Shown: one piece after another, positions 42,943-53,341 of the stretch
How the letters are laid out: the number at the start of each line of letters is the position of its first letter
How positions within the stretch are numbered: position 1 is the stretch's first letter
Assembly: GCA_025917655.1 (NCBI GenBank)
Contig: CP084614.1
Span: 1,984,001 to 2,048,000 of the forward strand
Length of the DNA stretch: 64,000 nt
DNA from: Chlorella sorokiniana
Lineage: Eukaryota; Chlorophyta; Trebouxiophyceae; Chlorellales; Chlorellaceae
Direction of reading: 5' to 3'
Translations under genes and position numbers: made by a program
Notes under the pieces: model-generated
What the model saw: the letters and a program-made list of their open reading frames with translations, nothing else
Told to the model about the DNA's origin: nothing
Databases searched by the model: none

Positions 42943-45900
42943 TCAGATGGCGGCCAGGGCGAGGGAGGCGGAGGAGAAGGCGCGGTCGAGCGTCTTGCCC
43001 ACGCGCAGCCCCCAGTTCTGCGGCAGCAGGTCGCGCAGCGTGTCCATCACCCGGATGTCGGGGTTGAGCTTGGTGGACCAGCCCTCCAGCACCATGGTGG
43101 TGATCTGAGTGGGGCGGGGGGTGGGGGCGGGGGCAGGGCTGTACTCAGGCATCACAACTGTGGCAGCACAGCCTGGAGCACCGCGCATGCATCGGTGAAG
43201 GGGCACGCCTCCAACTGCGCAACCACCGCGACGTTCACCGCTGACCCTGGACTAGATCACCCCACCCAAGAGCCCCCCGCCCCCTGTACCAGATCACCCC
43301 ACCCAACAGCCCCCCCCGCCCCCCTCACTCACCACCACGGTGGACACCACGCCCTTGAGGTGCACGCCGTGCCGCCGGATGGTGTCCATCATGGAGGCGA
43401 TGACGTCGGGGGTGTTGGTGCGCAGCAGCTCGGGGTCCAGCGCCGCAAACAGGGTGGCCATGTCCGCCCTGGCGGTGAGGGTGGGGGTGCGAGGGAGGCG
43501 GTTAAGGGACAGTGCCAAGGGAGTGTGTGGGCTGGGAGGGGAGGGAGGGTGCCGGGCCTCGGCCACGGGCATGCGTGAGGCACAATGCAGCCCAGCCGAA
43601 CTGTACTGAACGCGGCAGCCCCTCCCCAAAGCAAGCACGCCCGGCAGGTTGCCGGCCTGCTCCGCATGCACCCAGCCTGGCTGCCGGCTGGGCAGCACCC
43701 CGCCGCCGCGCTCACTTGAAGGCGGCCGGGTTGTGCGGCAGCTCCTCGGCGAACGTCATGATGGAGTCAGCGAGCTGGCTGCCGTCCATGGCGGTGAGGC
43801 CGCGGAAGAAGCCCATCAGGTTGGCCTGGTCCTCGCTGCTCAGCCGCGCAATCATGCCCACATCCAGCAGCACCAGGCGCGGAAGCTTCAGCTCCAGCCG
43901 CAGCAGGGAGGCTAGGCGCGCGGCCAGGCCGCCGGCCGCGGGCTCCTCCAGCCGCACCAAGATGTTACCCGGGTGCTGCACAGGGAAGACAAGGGTAAAG
44001 CATGACTAACATCAGACCCTGAAAATAGGGGAGGGGCCGCAAGAGGCAACGGCAGGCAGCCGGGGCATTAGCCGGTGTGCCCGTTGGGTGGCCGGTCGCA
44101 ATGGTGCGGCCGTCTGCATGGTGTGCCAGAGGCAGGCGCCAGTCTCACCAGATCGGCATGAATGAAGTTGTCCTTGATGAGCATCTTAAGGTAGCAGTGC
44201 AGGCCGAGGTCCGCCAGCTGGCGGTTGTACCGCCCCTGCTTGCCGACGTACTGCGAGATCAGCTCCCCCTCCTCAAACGTCTCCACCAGCACCTCGCTCG
44301 AAACCAACGGCGCGTCGGCGGGCTGCGCAAGAGGGCAGCGGGCAGCGGGGCGGCGCATAGTTATGCGAGAACCACGCCGCCGTGAGGGAGCTGCCACAGG
44401 CGTGGCGGGCAGGGACAGCCAGCTGCTGGCACCACTTTTCAAAGCTGAACCCCACTGCTGTCAGACACTCTGCTTTGTCAACAAAAGGATAAGCAGGCAG
44501 GGAGAGGGGGATGGATGCAAACTGAAAGAGAGCGCGCGGCCCTCCCAGCGACGGCCAGCAGCCCAGCCGGGCGCACCTGCGGGAAGGACACCCCGACCAG
44601 TACTTGAAGTTGCGGGAGAATGCGTCCAGGTGCGCCGCCTCTGTGGCCAGGTCCAGCTGCTCGCGCAGCGGGGCCCCAAACTGTGACAGAAGCGGCGGGG
44701 AGGGCAACACGCGTCAGCGGCAAAGGTGGGCCGCGGGGCGCAGCAGGCTCCTGCGGAAAGCTGCGCCAGGCGTCATGCTGAGCCCCCTCTTAGCTGCCAT
44801 GCGTTCCAACCAGCTGTACTGTGCAGCGCACAGCAGGCCCGTCAACGAGCCCCTGCCTCCACAACATCCCGCAGCGGCTGCCCCCAGGACGGCGCAGCTC
44901 CGACCGCGTGTTCCACCCACCTGCATCACCGACTCCTTGATGGCCGGGCTGCCCACCAGCGGCAGCGCGCCCAGCAGCGCCGCCCCGCGCCGCATCAGGG
45001 TGAAGTCGCGCTCCATGAGGGTGCTGACGCCCGGGTGGCGCACCTTCACCGCGACTGCGCCGCCGGCGCGGAACAGGCGGCGGCGGCGGCGCAGCGGCAG
45101 CAGGCCGCCGCGCGTGCGGCGCCCCGCCAGCTCGGCACCGCGCTCCGACAGCACCGCTCGGTACACCTGTGCTATGGAGCCGGAGGCGACAGGCTGCGGC
45201 GCAAACTCGGAGAACAGCTCCTCGATGGGGGCTCCAAAGGCGGAGCGCACCGCCGCCGCCGTGTGCACGTACGCGTGCGTGGGGGCTCGCGTCTGCAGGG
45301 CCGCCAGCGCGTCGCAGGCGTCTGGCGGGAACAGGTCTGGGCGGGTGGCGGCCCACTGCCCCCATTTGATGAAGGCGGGGCCTGCGGGTGGAGGAAAGGG
45401 GAGCGGGGTGCAGGCAGGCGTGAGCCTTGGGCAAAGGTGCCAAGGAAGGGTGGCCAAGCATGCAGCACAGTTGGCAGCACAAGCAGGGGCCGAGTCCTTC
45501 AAGCCAAAGATGCAGGCCATCCTGCCGCCTCGCAGCAGCAGCGCACCCGCTTGCTCCAGCGTCCAGCGCAGCAGCTGCAGCCACCGCTGGCGGTGCACGT
45601 CGGCGAGCAGGCAGACGGGGGCGGTGACCACGGCGGGCAGGAAGAGGGCAAAGAGGTAGAGGCCACGCATCAGAATGGCGGCCTCCTCGCGCAGCGCCGC
45701 CGCCAGGCGGGCCACCATCGCCCGGATCTGCCCCAGCGTGAGCTCCAGCTCGGCGGCCTGCCGCCGCTGCTGCGCTGCCGCGGGGCAGACGTAGGCGTGG
45801 GCGGTGCGGGGCCAGAGCTGCGCGGCGGCGATGGGCACGCCGACGGCCACCAGGCGCTGCCCGTTCTGCAGCGTGGCCAGAGAGTTGGCCACTGCCACGA

Positions 45901-46433
45901 GCCGGTGCTCCGCCTCCTCCCAGCGCGCGATGGCGCGCGGCGGCGGCCTGCCGCTGCCGCAGCGCGCCCACCACCGCCTCGGAGTGCTTGCCCCAGATGG
46001 AGCGCACCAGCAGCGGGATGCGCTGCTGCAGGTCAGCAAGGTCCGCCTGCAGGCTGACGCCCAGCTCGCTGAGGCGCGCCAGGCCCTGCTGCGACGCGCG
46101 CTCCAGCTGCGCCAGCGTGTACAGGCTGCTGCCGGAGGGCGTGTCCGCCGCCCTGCAAAGAGCAAAACCGGGGCTGGTGAGCGGGAGCGGCACGACGGAA
46201 GAGCACATGTCACTCCGCAGGCGGCCTCGCCGCGACGAACCCATAGACAGCACAGTGCGCCGAAGCGGAACCAAAGACCTTGAGGCCACGCACGGGCGCG
46301 CTAAAGCGCTGGAGAGGGGCCGGCCCAGGCTCGCCCTGACTCACCTCGCTGCTGCTCTCTGCGCGGCTGCGTTTGCCACAGGACACTGCTGCAACTGCTT
46401 GGCGGCCGACTTGGCCGCCTGTGCGATGCGCAT
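42943..46433 (-). CDS. ABC1/UbiB-family atypical protein kinase (ABC1K)
   Basis: Exons 46345-46433, 45547-46152, 44921-45381, 44577-44680, 44149-44322, 43716-43975, 43333-43468 and 42943-43104. Exon 1 reads MRIAQAAKSAAKQLQQCPVA. Diagnostic motifs: the KxGQ motif as FIKWGQWAATRPDLFP, the Ala-rich loop as VASGSIAQVYRA, the Lys-containing strand VAVKVRHPG, the catalytic HADL-HPGNILV (split by an intron) and the metal-binding LLDVGM. ABC1K proteins act in mitochondria or plastids on quinone and prenyl-lipid metabolism; this one resembles the ADCK2-like branch, judged only by the long region before KWGQ and two hydrophobic segments there. The N-terminus is amphipathic, so mitochondrial import is plausible. 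One G is missing near 44600, and another shift lies near 45945 in a GC-rich repeat. Confidence 0.85.
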
Positions 46434-46755
46434 ATGGGAGGCTCTTGAAAGTGAAAGTCGATGCCCCGGCGGCGGAGCGGCGAGTGATGCAGAGAGAAAG
46501 AATTGCCGCTCTGAATTCCGTAAGCAGCCGGGCAAATGCCGTGGGGCTCAAATTTTGCTCGCCTCGATGCACAGCAGGCAAGCAGGTACTGTCGCCGGGA
46601 CAATGTACGCCTGTGTGGTCTCAAGCATGTTTTGCCTTCATGGCTGCCCATCAAGGCGACTGATCGGTGTAAGGAATCGCGGCGGCAGCGCTCTTAGCCC
46701 GTGATCGACTCCAGGGCTCTCCTCTTGTCTTTACAGCAGAATTGTTGCCACGGCG
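46434..46755. promoter_or_regulatory. Divergent upstream region of ABC1K and the next gene
   Basis: A 322-bp gap between divergent start codons, with no recognised motif. Confidence 0.35.
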
Positions 46756-48071
46756 ATGGCCGTGAAGTGGAAATCATTAGAAAGACACGAGAGCACCATC
46801 CGACACACGTTTTCAGTGGCCACCGATCAGAACTCAGAGTGAGGTTTCGAGACTGCTTTCCGCACAGCTTGCGTCACCTTGGTTATCCGCCATATCGTTG
46901 TTGAGCTGCTGTTGGTGGCAACGTGGGCGGTGATGGTGGCCATCACTGGCCACAACCCTACCGCTGCTGCCTGCCGTTTGCCGCCTACAGGGACCTGGAA
47001 GCGCTGCTGGAGCGGCAGACCACAGCCACAGGGGGCATAGAAGCGCAGCTGGTCTTGAGAGACGCGCGCACAGGCACCACTCTTGCTTGCACGCCCGTTG
47101 AAGGTAGGGGCCCTGCACATTCCGGAGCTCTGCTCCCCGCTTTGCCGCCGCTCACCCGGCGACCCCCTGTCTGCCCTGCAGCGCCCTGCAACTGGGAGGA
47201 TCTCAGCGCGCGCTTCGACCCCGTCCGCCGCTGCCTGGACGTCCACATCAAGCTCCTGCCCCCACAGCGCCGGACGCGCTCCTGGAGGCAGCGGCAGCAG
47301 CCACAGCACGCGTGTCCCTGCAGTCAGCCGGCAGCCCAGAGCCGCTTGACGGCATGCCTGCGGCAGCAGCTGCAACGCCTGCCCCACCATCTTCTGCCAG
47401 CATCGAGGGCAGCCTGGCATCCTCCCTGTCTGAGCTGCCTGGCACAGAAGCGTTTGAGGGTGGCGCTGAGGAGGTGGCGCCAGCCGCCGTCGCTGCCGGC
47501 ATGAAGATCTCGGCGGATGCTGTGCAGCCAAGGCCGCCCTCAGCCGGCGCGGCAGCGCCTACCACCCCCACTTGACGGACAACGATGCGAGTGCGGCGGC
47601 GGGGAGGCGGGCCAGCCAGAAGCGGCGCAGCCAGACGCGAATGAGCTGCCCGCTGCTGAAAGCAGCGAGGCAGCAGGTGGCGAGGCGTCGGCTGCAGCCA
47701 AGAAGAAGAAGAAGAAGAAAAAGAAGAAGAAGGCGAAAGCAGCAGGGGATGGAGCTGCAGAAGGTGGACAGGCGGAGGAGGAGGAGGAGGAAGAGAAGGA
47801 AGACGTGGGCAGCGCCGCTGATGCCAGCCAGCAGCAAACACCGGGGGTGCAGGAAGCGGCAGCCGAGCCTGCGCCCGCGTTGCTGGCGAATGGGCCCACG
47901 CTGCCAGAGCAGCCAGAGTCCCCATTGCGGCAGCAAGAAGAGCAGGCGGCCCCTGAGCAGATGGCAGATGTGGCGCCAGCAATACCTGGGCGCACCGAGC
48001 TGGGCAAGGAAGTGGCCCACGGCCCCGTCAGGTGCGATGAGCTGTCGTCAGCAACCCGAGCCTCAACCTGA
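46756..48071 (+). CDS. Unrecognised protein with Lys-rich, acidic tail
   Basis: Exons 46756-46838, 46991-47103 and 47182-48071. The start MAVKWKSLERHESTIRHTFS continues VATDQNSEDLEALLERQ, then IEAQLVLRDARTGTTLACTP and APCNWEDLSARFDPVRRCLD with VHIKLLP. The joints keep frame. The third exon then turns low-complexity: an Ala/Pro/Ser stretch, a run of about eleven Lys (from AAG and AAA codons near 47700-47735), a Glu run, and an acidic Gln/Pro-rich end. At least two one-base shifts lie in this exon, near 47265 and 47575. The front third could be a small folded domain; I do not recognise it. The Lys run suggests nuclear or nucleolar location or RNA binding, by inference only. The stop is 97 bp from the start of the PP2C gene on the same strand. 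Confidence 0.5.
47700..47795 (+). repeat. AAG/GAG purine-rich run coding for poly-Lys then poly-Glu
   Basis: A nearly pure A/G stretch with AAG triplets followed by GAG triplets. It encodes a Lys block, then a Glu block in the frame used here. Confidence 0.75.
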
Positions 48072-48167
48072 CCTGGCATTGCGCTGCCAAAGGATCCTGC
48101 TGCCAGTGCTGTCCAGGAGCTGCCCAGCACGCAACTTCTCCAAGGCTCTCACCGCTGCCCTGACCCC

Positions 48168-51100
48168 ATGCTCCTGCGCTGTGCACGCTGCAGCGGCCCC
48201 AGCGTGCGCGACGCGCTGTCCAAGGACCGCAAGAAGGATTCGGGCGGCGGCGAGGATCGATGGCTCCTCAAGCGCTGCAACGCCTGGGGCCTGCAGGGCT
48301 TGGAGGGTGCGCCGCCTGGACAAACACCCTGTGAAGCACCCCTGGCCCTGGCCCGAATCTGAACTGATCGCGCTCGGGCCGCCGCCCTGCAGCAGCCGCG
48401 GTTGACTTTATAGGAGCCCTGCATGCCTTTCCCACCAAAGTCTGTGGTGCTGCCTGCCGCAGGCGAGGCCTCCTTTTCCGCGTTTGGCGTGTTTGACGGC
48501 CACGGCGGCAGCCAGGCCGCCACCTTCGCCTCCAACCACCTGCTCCAGGCGGTGATGGCTGAGGTGGATGCCTCGCCGCTGCCGCCCGCAGCTGCCCGCC
48601 GTGGAGGGGCTGAGCGAGGAGGAGGCCGCCGTGTGGCGGCTGCAGGCCACGCTCATGGCACGGCTGCCGCAGGTGCGCTGACATGCTGTGAGGCGTCTAG
48701 TCCATCCCCCAGCATCGCGGCGATTGGTGGAAGCTCATGCTTTGGGCGGCATCCTGAGCGGCCGTTTATCAGCAGGGCGCCTGTTGTCGAGGGGCCCACC
48801 AACCATCCCGCCCCGCCCTCCCCCTGCAGGCCTGCGTGAGCGCCTTCCAGGCGGTGGACGCCGACGCGCGGCGGCGCTTCCCGCGCGCGGCGGCACCACC
48901 GCCACCCTGGCGCTGGCCTGCGGCTGGGAGCTGCTGGTGGCCAACGTGGGCGACTCGTGCGCCTACCTGGACACGGGCAGCGAGGTGCTGCAGGTGCGCG
49001 CGTGGGCGGACGTTTTATTGTAACGCTCCTTCGGCAAGAAGGGAGGACGGCGCGGTGGCCGGCGCCCGGCCATCCTTGCCTGGGATGACGACAAGGGGAT
49101 CGAGGGTGGTGGGAGAGGCCAACGGCGGCTTGTGACACAGTGTGGACGGGACTCTGCCGCTGGGGGCGCACCGTGCCGTTGCCTCGCCCAAGCTGCTCAC
49201 ACGCAAAAGCTTGCCGGCCTGGGCAAGCTGCTTGCCGCTCGCTCCCGCTTACCACCACCGGCCCCCCGCGAGCGACCGCAGGTCAGCGGCAACCATCGGC
49301 TGGAGGACAACCGGGGGAGGTGGAGCGGTGCCTGGCGGCGGGGCACGAGGTGGCCCCCTCCACCGTGGAGGGCAAGCCGGCGGGGCCCATCAGGTGCGTG
49401 TCTGGGCTCAGCCAACCGGTTTTGCTCCTTCGGGGTCTGTATTTGCCCTTGGTTTATGGAAAGCATCAGAATGGGTGAGCAGCGTGGGGAGCAGACTCCC
49501 TGACAGCTGATGCCCAGCTGGGTGACCAAGTGGTGGCCAGTGCTTTTGTGTCACCGACATAATGACAGCAAGGCGGCGTGGTGAAGTTCCCCCTTAACCC
49601 CCGGAATCCCAACAGCCCATCCTCCCCCGCCATCGATCCCCGTCCCGAGCAGGGTCTGGCCCGGCGGGCTGAACATGGCGCGCACCATCGGCGACGCCGA
49701 GGCGGGGGACGTCGTGTGCGCCGAGCCCGAGGTGTGCCAGGTCACGCTGCCCGCCACCGGCGGCCGCCTGCTGATCGGCAGCGACGGGCTGTGGGGACGC
49801 GGTGCACCCCAAGACGGCGGCGCACCACGTGCGGGACATGTCGGTGGCAGAAGCTGCCCCGAAACTTCTGGCCCTGGCCATCAAGGCAGACCGGCTCAAG
49901 GACGACGTCACGGGTGGGGCGCTCAGGGGGCAGGAAAGGGGGTTCCTTCCTTACATGCGTGCCGTTGTGCGTGCGCGCTTGTTACAGTGTCCACAGGGTG
50001 CAGGCAGCACGGTGCCAGGAAGGACGCGCGCGTGAGCCGCCCCTGCTGTGCCTGCTGTGCTGCCCCCGCGATGGGCTCCACCCCGGATGCTGGCCTCCCT
50101 CCCAGCAGCCCCTGCGCCGCCGCCCACTCCCCCTCACCACCACCCACCTCACACACCACACACAACCCCCATGTGACCTCCACCCAAACCCCTCACCCCT
50201 TCCCCCATTCATACACCCCACACACTCATACACCCCTCATATCTCAAGCTGCGTGCTGTGCTGCCTGCGCCGTGGCTGCAGTCGTCGTCGTCGACTTCCT
50301 GCCAGATCCCAGCTCCAGGCTGCCCCCGGCCTGGCGCTGCACCGCGGCGGCGCCGCCGCTGCCTCCAGCGGCGGCAAGGCCAAGGGCAAGGTGGCCCACC
50401 TGGCGCACGTGTGGCACCCCATGCGGGAGGCCCACGACTGGCTGAGGGCCGATGCCGAGAGTGAGCCACGCGTAGCCGCTGCTGCTTGCTGCTGCAAGCG
50501 GTGCCTCCCTCGGCGCGCGTGGCTTTTGGGGCTGGCTGTGTGCGCATGCCTGTAGGCGGGCTCTTGGGCATGAACAGCTCCCGCTCCTGCTCCCCCCCCG
50601 CTGCTTACAAGCCAACTGGTGTTGCCCGCAGGGCGGGAGGCGGTGCTGGAGGAGCAGCGCCGTGCGGCGGCGGAGGCGGCGGCGGAGGCGGAGCTCGCGC
50701 GGCAGCGCCAGCGAGACAACTTTGAAACGGTGCTGCGCAAGGCGGCCCGCAGCGGCGCCACCGCAGGTGCGTGGGGTGGGCTGCAGGCCGGGTACAAGGT
50801 TTCCGCTGCTGCGGGGTCTGCGTGCCTCGCCATGCTGCCTGCCTCACCACCTGTGCTCTGCACGGCCCCCGCCCCGCCCCGTGACCCCTGCACGCGCCTC
50901 TCGCGCTCCTACTACCTGTTCCATAACAGCAACAGAATAGCTCGAGCTTGCTCAGCGCCTTGCTCACAGCCCCCGTGCCATCCCTGATCCAATGCCTGCA
51001 CCCTTTCCTTTCAAGTGGACGCTCCTCCCAAAAACCCTGTCCCGTCACTCCTTTCATCAAGGCTTCCCGCTCCCAAGCGCCCTGCTCACCTCCCCCTGTT

Positions 51101-52578
51101 TCTATTACACTCGCGCAGACACGCTGCACGAGTACGAGGGCCTGTCGGAGCTGCACCGCGAGCTGCTCAGCCTGCGCCTCACAGAGGAGGACCTGCGGGC
51201 GGAGATGGGGCGGGCGGCGAGGCAGGTGGAGGAGGAGGAGCGGGCGGCGAGGCGAGGTGCGGGGCGGTGGGGCGCAGCGCTGGGGCGGTGGGGGAAGGTG
51301 CCGACTTTCCAGCCCCACGCCTTGGCCGCGCTGGCCGCAGCACGCTGCTGTGTCCTTATGCCGCCTCGGCCTGCGCTGGGGCTCATCCGTTGCTTTGCTG
51401 TGCTGCAGAGCTGGAGTCGCAGGATTGGGAGACGGTGGGGGACAGCAAGGCCCAGCAGGAAAGCGCGGCACCAGAGGCGCAGCCGCACGGGGCCGCGGCG
51501 GGCGCCACGGCGGGCGTGGCGCCCGGGGCGGCCGGGGGCGTGGAGGGCGCGGCGGTCGAGGCTTTTTCGGTGCCGCCGCCGACGTGTTGCCAGCAGATGG
51601 CGGCTCGGTGCCAGCACCGGCGCCCCCTGCACCCGCGGAGGCCCCCTCAGGTCAGCTTGCGCCTGATGCGGGCGCCCTCCAGTCGCTGCCAGACGGCGGG
51701 GGCGCACCCGCTGCTGCACATCGCCCCCAGCGCTCGCCGCCCGGCGACCGCCGCTCTGGCGCGGTGCTGGGCAGGGGCGTGGCGGCCCCGGCCGCGGCCG
51801 TGGCCGCGGCCGTTCGGGCCCATTTGCGCCGCCCGCCGGCGTGGCTCCCGCATCGGCAGAGCCGCCATTGGGACCTCGGCAGCAGCAGACAGAAGCTCCT
51901 CGTGCCGCGCCGCCAACCCAGCAGCCTCCCCAGGCGCCGCCGCCCTCCTCCGCTCCTGCCAAGTCAGCTGAACAGCCTGGCGCCAGCCATTCCGCAGCCT
52001 CGCCCTACGTCCGAGCGTCCCCATCGCCGCGCGGCCAGGCCGGCAATCCCGGCAGCACTGCACAGCAGGCCCCGCTGGGTCGCCCCTCGGCGGGCGGCAG
52101 GGGCCGTGGGGGGGCGGGGAGCGGCCGTGGGCCGGCCCCCGGCCCTCACGGCGGCCGTGGCACGGCTCATGTTGCAGGCGGAAGGGGGCCAGTCCCACCA
52201 CGCGGTGCCGCACAGCCCCCTGTGCCCCGCCCGCCGCCGCGGATCCGCGTGCACCCCCCAGCCCGCGCCGCCCCAGCAGGCTGCGCCGCCTGTCAAGGGC
52301 AACGGTGGGCCCCCGGCATCGCATGGCCCGCCCCCGCCGAGCGCCAGCCATCAGCCTGCAGGGGCGGGCCCGGGCCGCAGCGGCCCCCCGCTGCCGGCAG
52401 GGCTGGCGGCTACTCTGGGCGCGGCCGCGGCCGGGGCCGGGTGCCTTGCCCGCGCGGGCGTCCCACCTGGGCGCGGCAGCGCTCTTACGGCCCCTTCGGC
52501 CAGCCAGCCGAGGGCTCCTCCTGCAAGCGCGCCACCGCAAGCCGGCCCGTGAAACACCCCCACCCGGCCCCATCATGA
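48168..52578 (+). CDS. Plant-type PP2C phosphatase with long disordered tail
   Basis: Exons 48168-48306, 48463-48672, 48840-48993, 49282-49393, 49653-49913, 50282-50460, 50632-50766, 51119-51256 and 51409-52578. The opening DALSKDRKKDSGGGEDRWLL is typical of the plant PP2C group of At1g47380 and At1g68410. Catalytic motifs: FSAFGVFDGHGG, NVGDSCAYLD, HRLEDNRGEVERCLAAGHEV, VWPGGLNMARTIGDAEAGD, SDGLWDAVHPKTAAHHV and DRLKDDVTVVVVDF. The Asp residues that hold the two metal ions are present. After the fold come a charged coiled-coil (REAVLEEQRRAAAEAAAEAE, then YEGLSELHRELLSLRLTEED) and a Pro/Gln/Ala-rich end with RGG-like repeats (GRGRGRGR), making the tail as long as the enzyme. One-base shifts occur near 48590, 48888, 49312 and 49795. 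The stop is the least certain point. Confidence 0.82.
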
Positions 52579-53341
52579 GCCGAGGCCATGCAGCGTCGCT
52601 ACCACAGCTGGCAGTCGCTTTGATGAGTGTGAACTGATGCACAAGTTTTTCTGCTCTTGAACTTTTCTCTCTCGCCATGGACTGGCGCATCCAATCATGC
52701 CCCTTGATCTCTTCCAAGCTTTTCTCCCGACCTGCCCCTGGCCTTGTTGCGCCGGCGTGCCCCCTTGCTTTAAACTGCATCTGATGCCCTGCATCACGGC
52801 CCTGGCATGAGCTTCATTCGCTACTCTAAGCAGGCTGTGCTACATTTCTCAACCAATGAGGAGCAACTAATCGTGAAATGGACACAGGTACACAGAGGCG
52901 CGCAGTGTCGGCAGCGCAATGACATCAATCCATGGTATGGAGCAAACCCGGTGTTCAAGGGACAAGGCAGGCTTGCATGGGCGCTTGTGCAACGCATTTG
53001 TTAGGGGCTGCGCAGGCCGTGGCGAAAGGCGGCGGCAGCTGCGGACATGCATGGGGTGAGTGGTGGTACAGGAACAATCGACAGCAGCCCTCCAGGGGGA
53101 TAGTGTACAGCTGAGAAAGCTGGCTGGGCAGCAACAAGTGAGGTGGCAGGGAGAGACTAAAATCGGGAGCAACAAGGCATGCGTTCAAGGGGTTGGTTGA
53201 GGGGGTTTAGATTTCGTGCACGGCCGCGAGTAAACATGGCACATGGCTGTCGGGAGCTGCAGCGCCGAGGGGGTGCTTGAGGAGGCGGGGAGCGGCGCTG
53301 TGTATGCTGCGCTGTGCTGCACGCAGCGCGCCACGCAGCCC
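52579..53341. other. Gap between convergent PP2C and VHL-BFN genes
   Basis: No supported exon. It is more AT-rich than its neighbours. A plus-strand open stretch at 52807-53000 has an ATG but no family match or splice context. Confidence 0.35.

Noticed and set aside
44714-46289. Two overlapping 499-codon minus-strand frames as separate proteins
   Set aside because: Both are parts of the ABC1K exons plus read-through of introns. Only the spliced model gives the family motifs in order.
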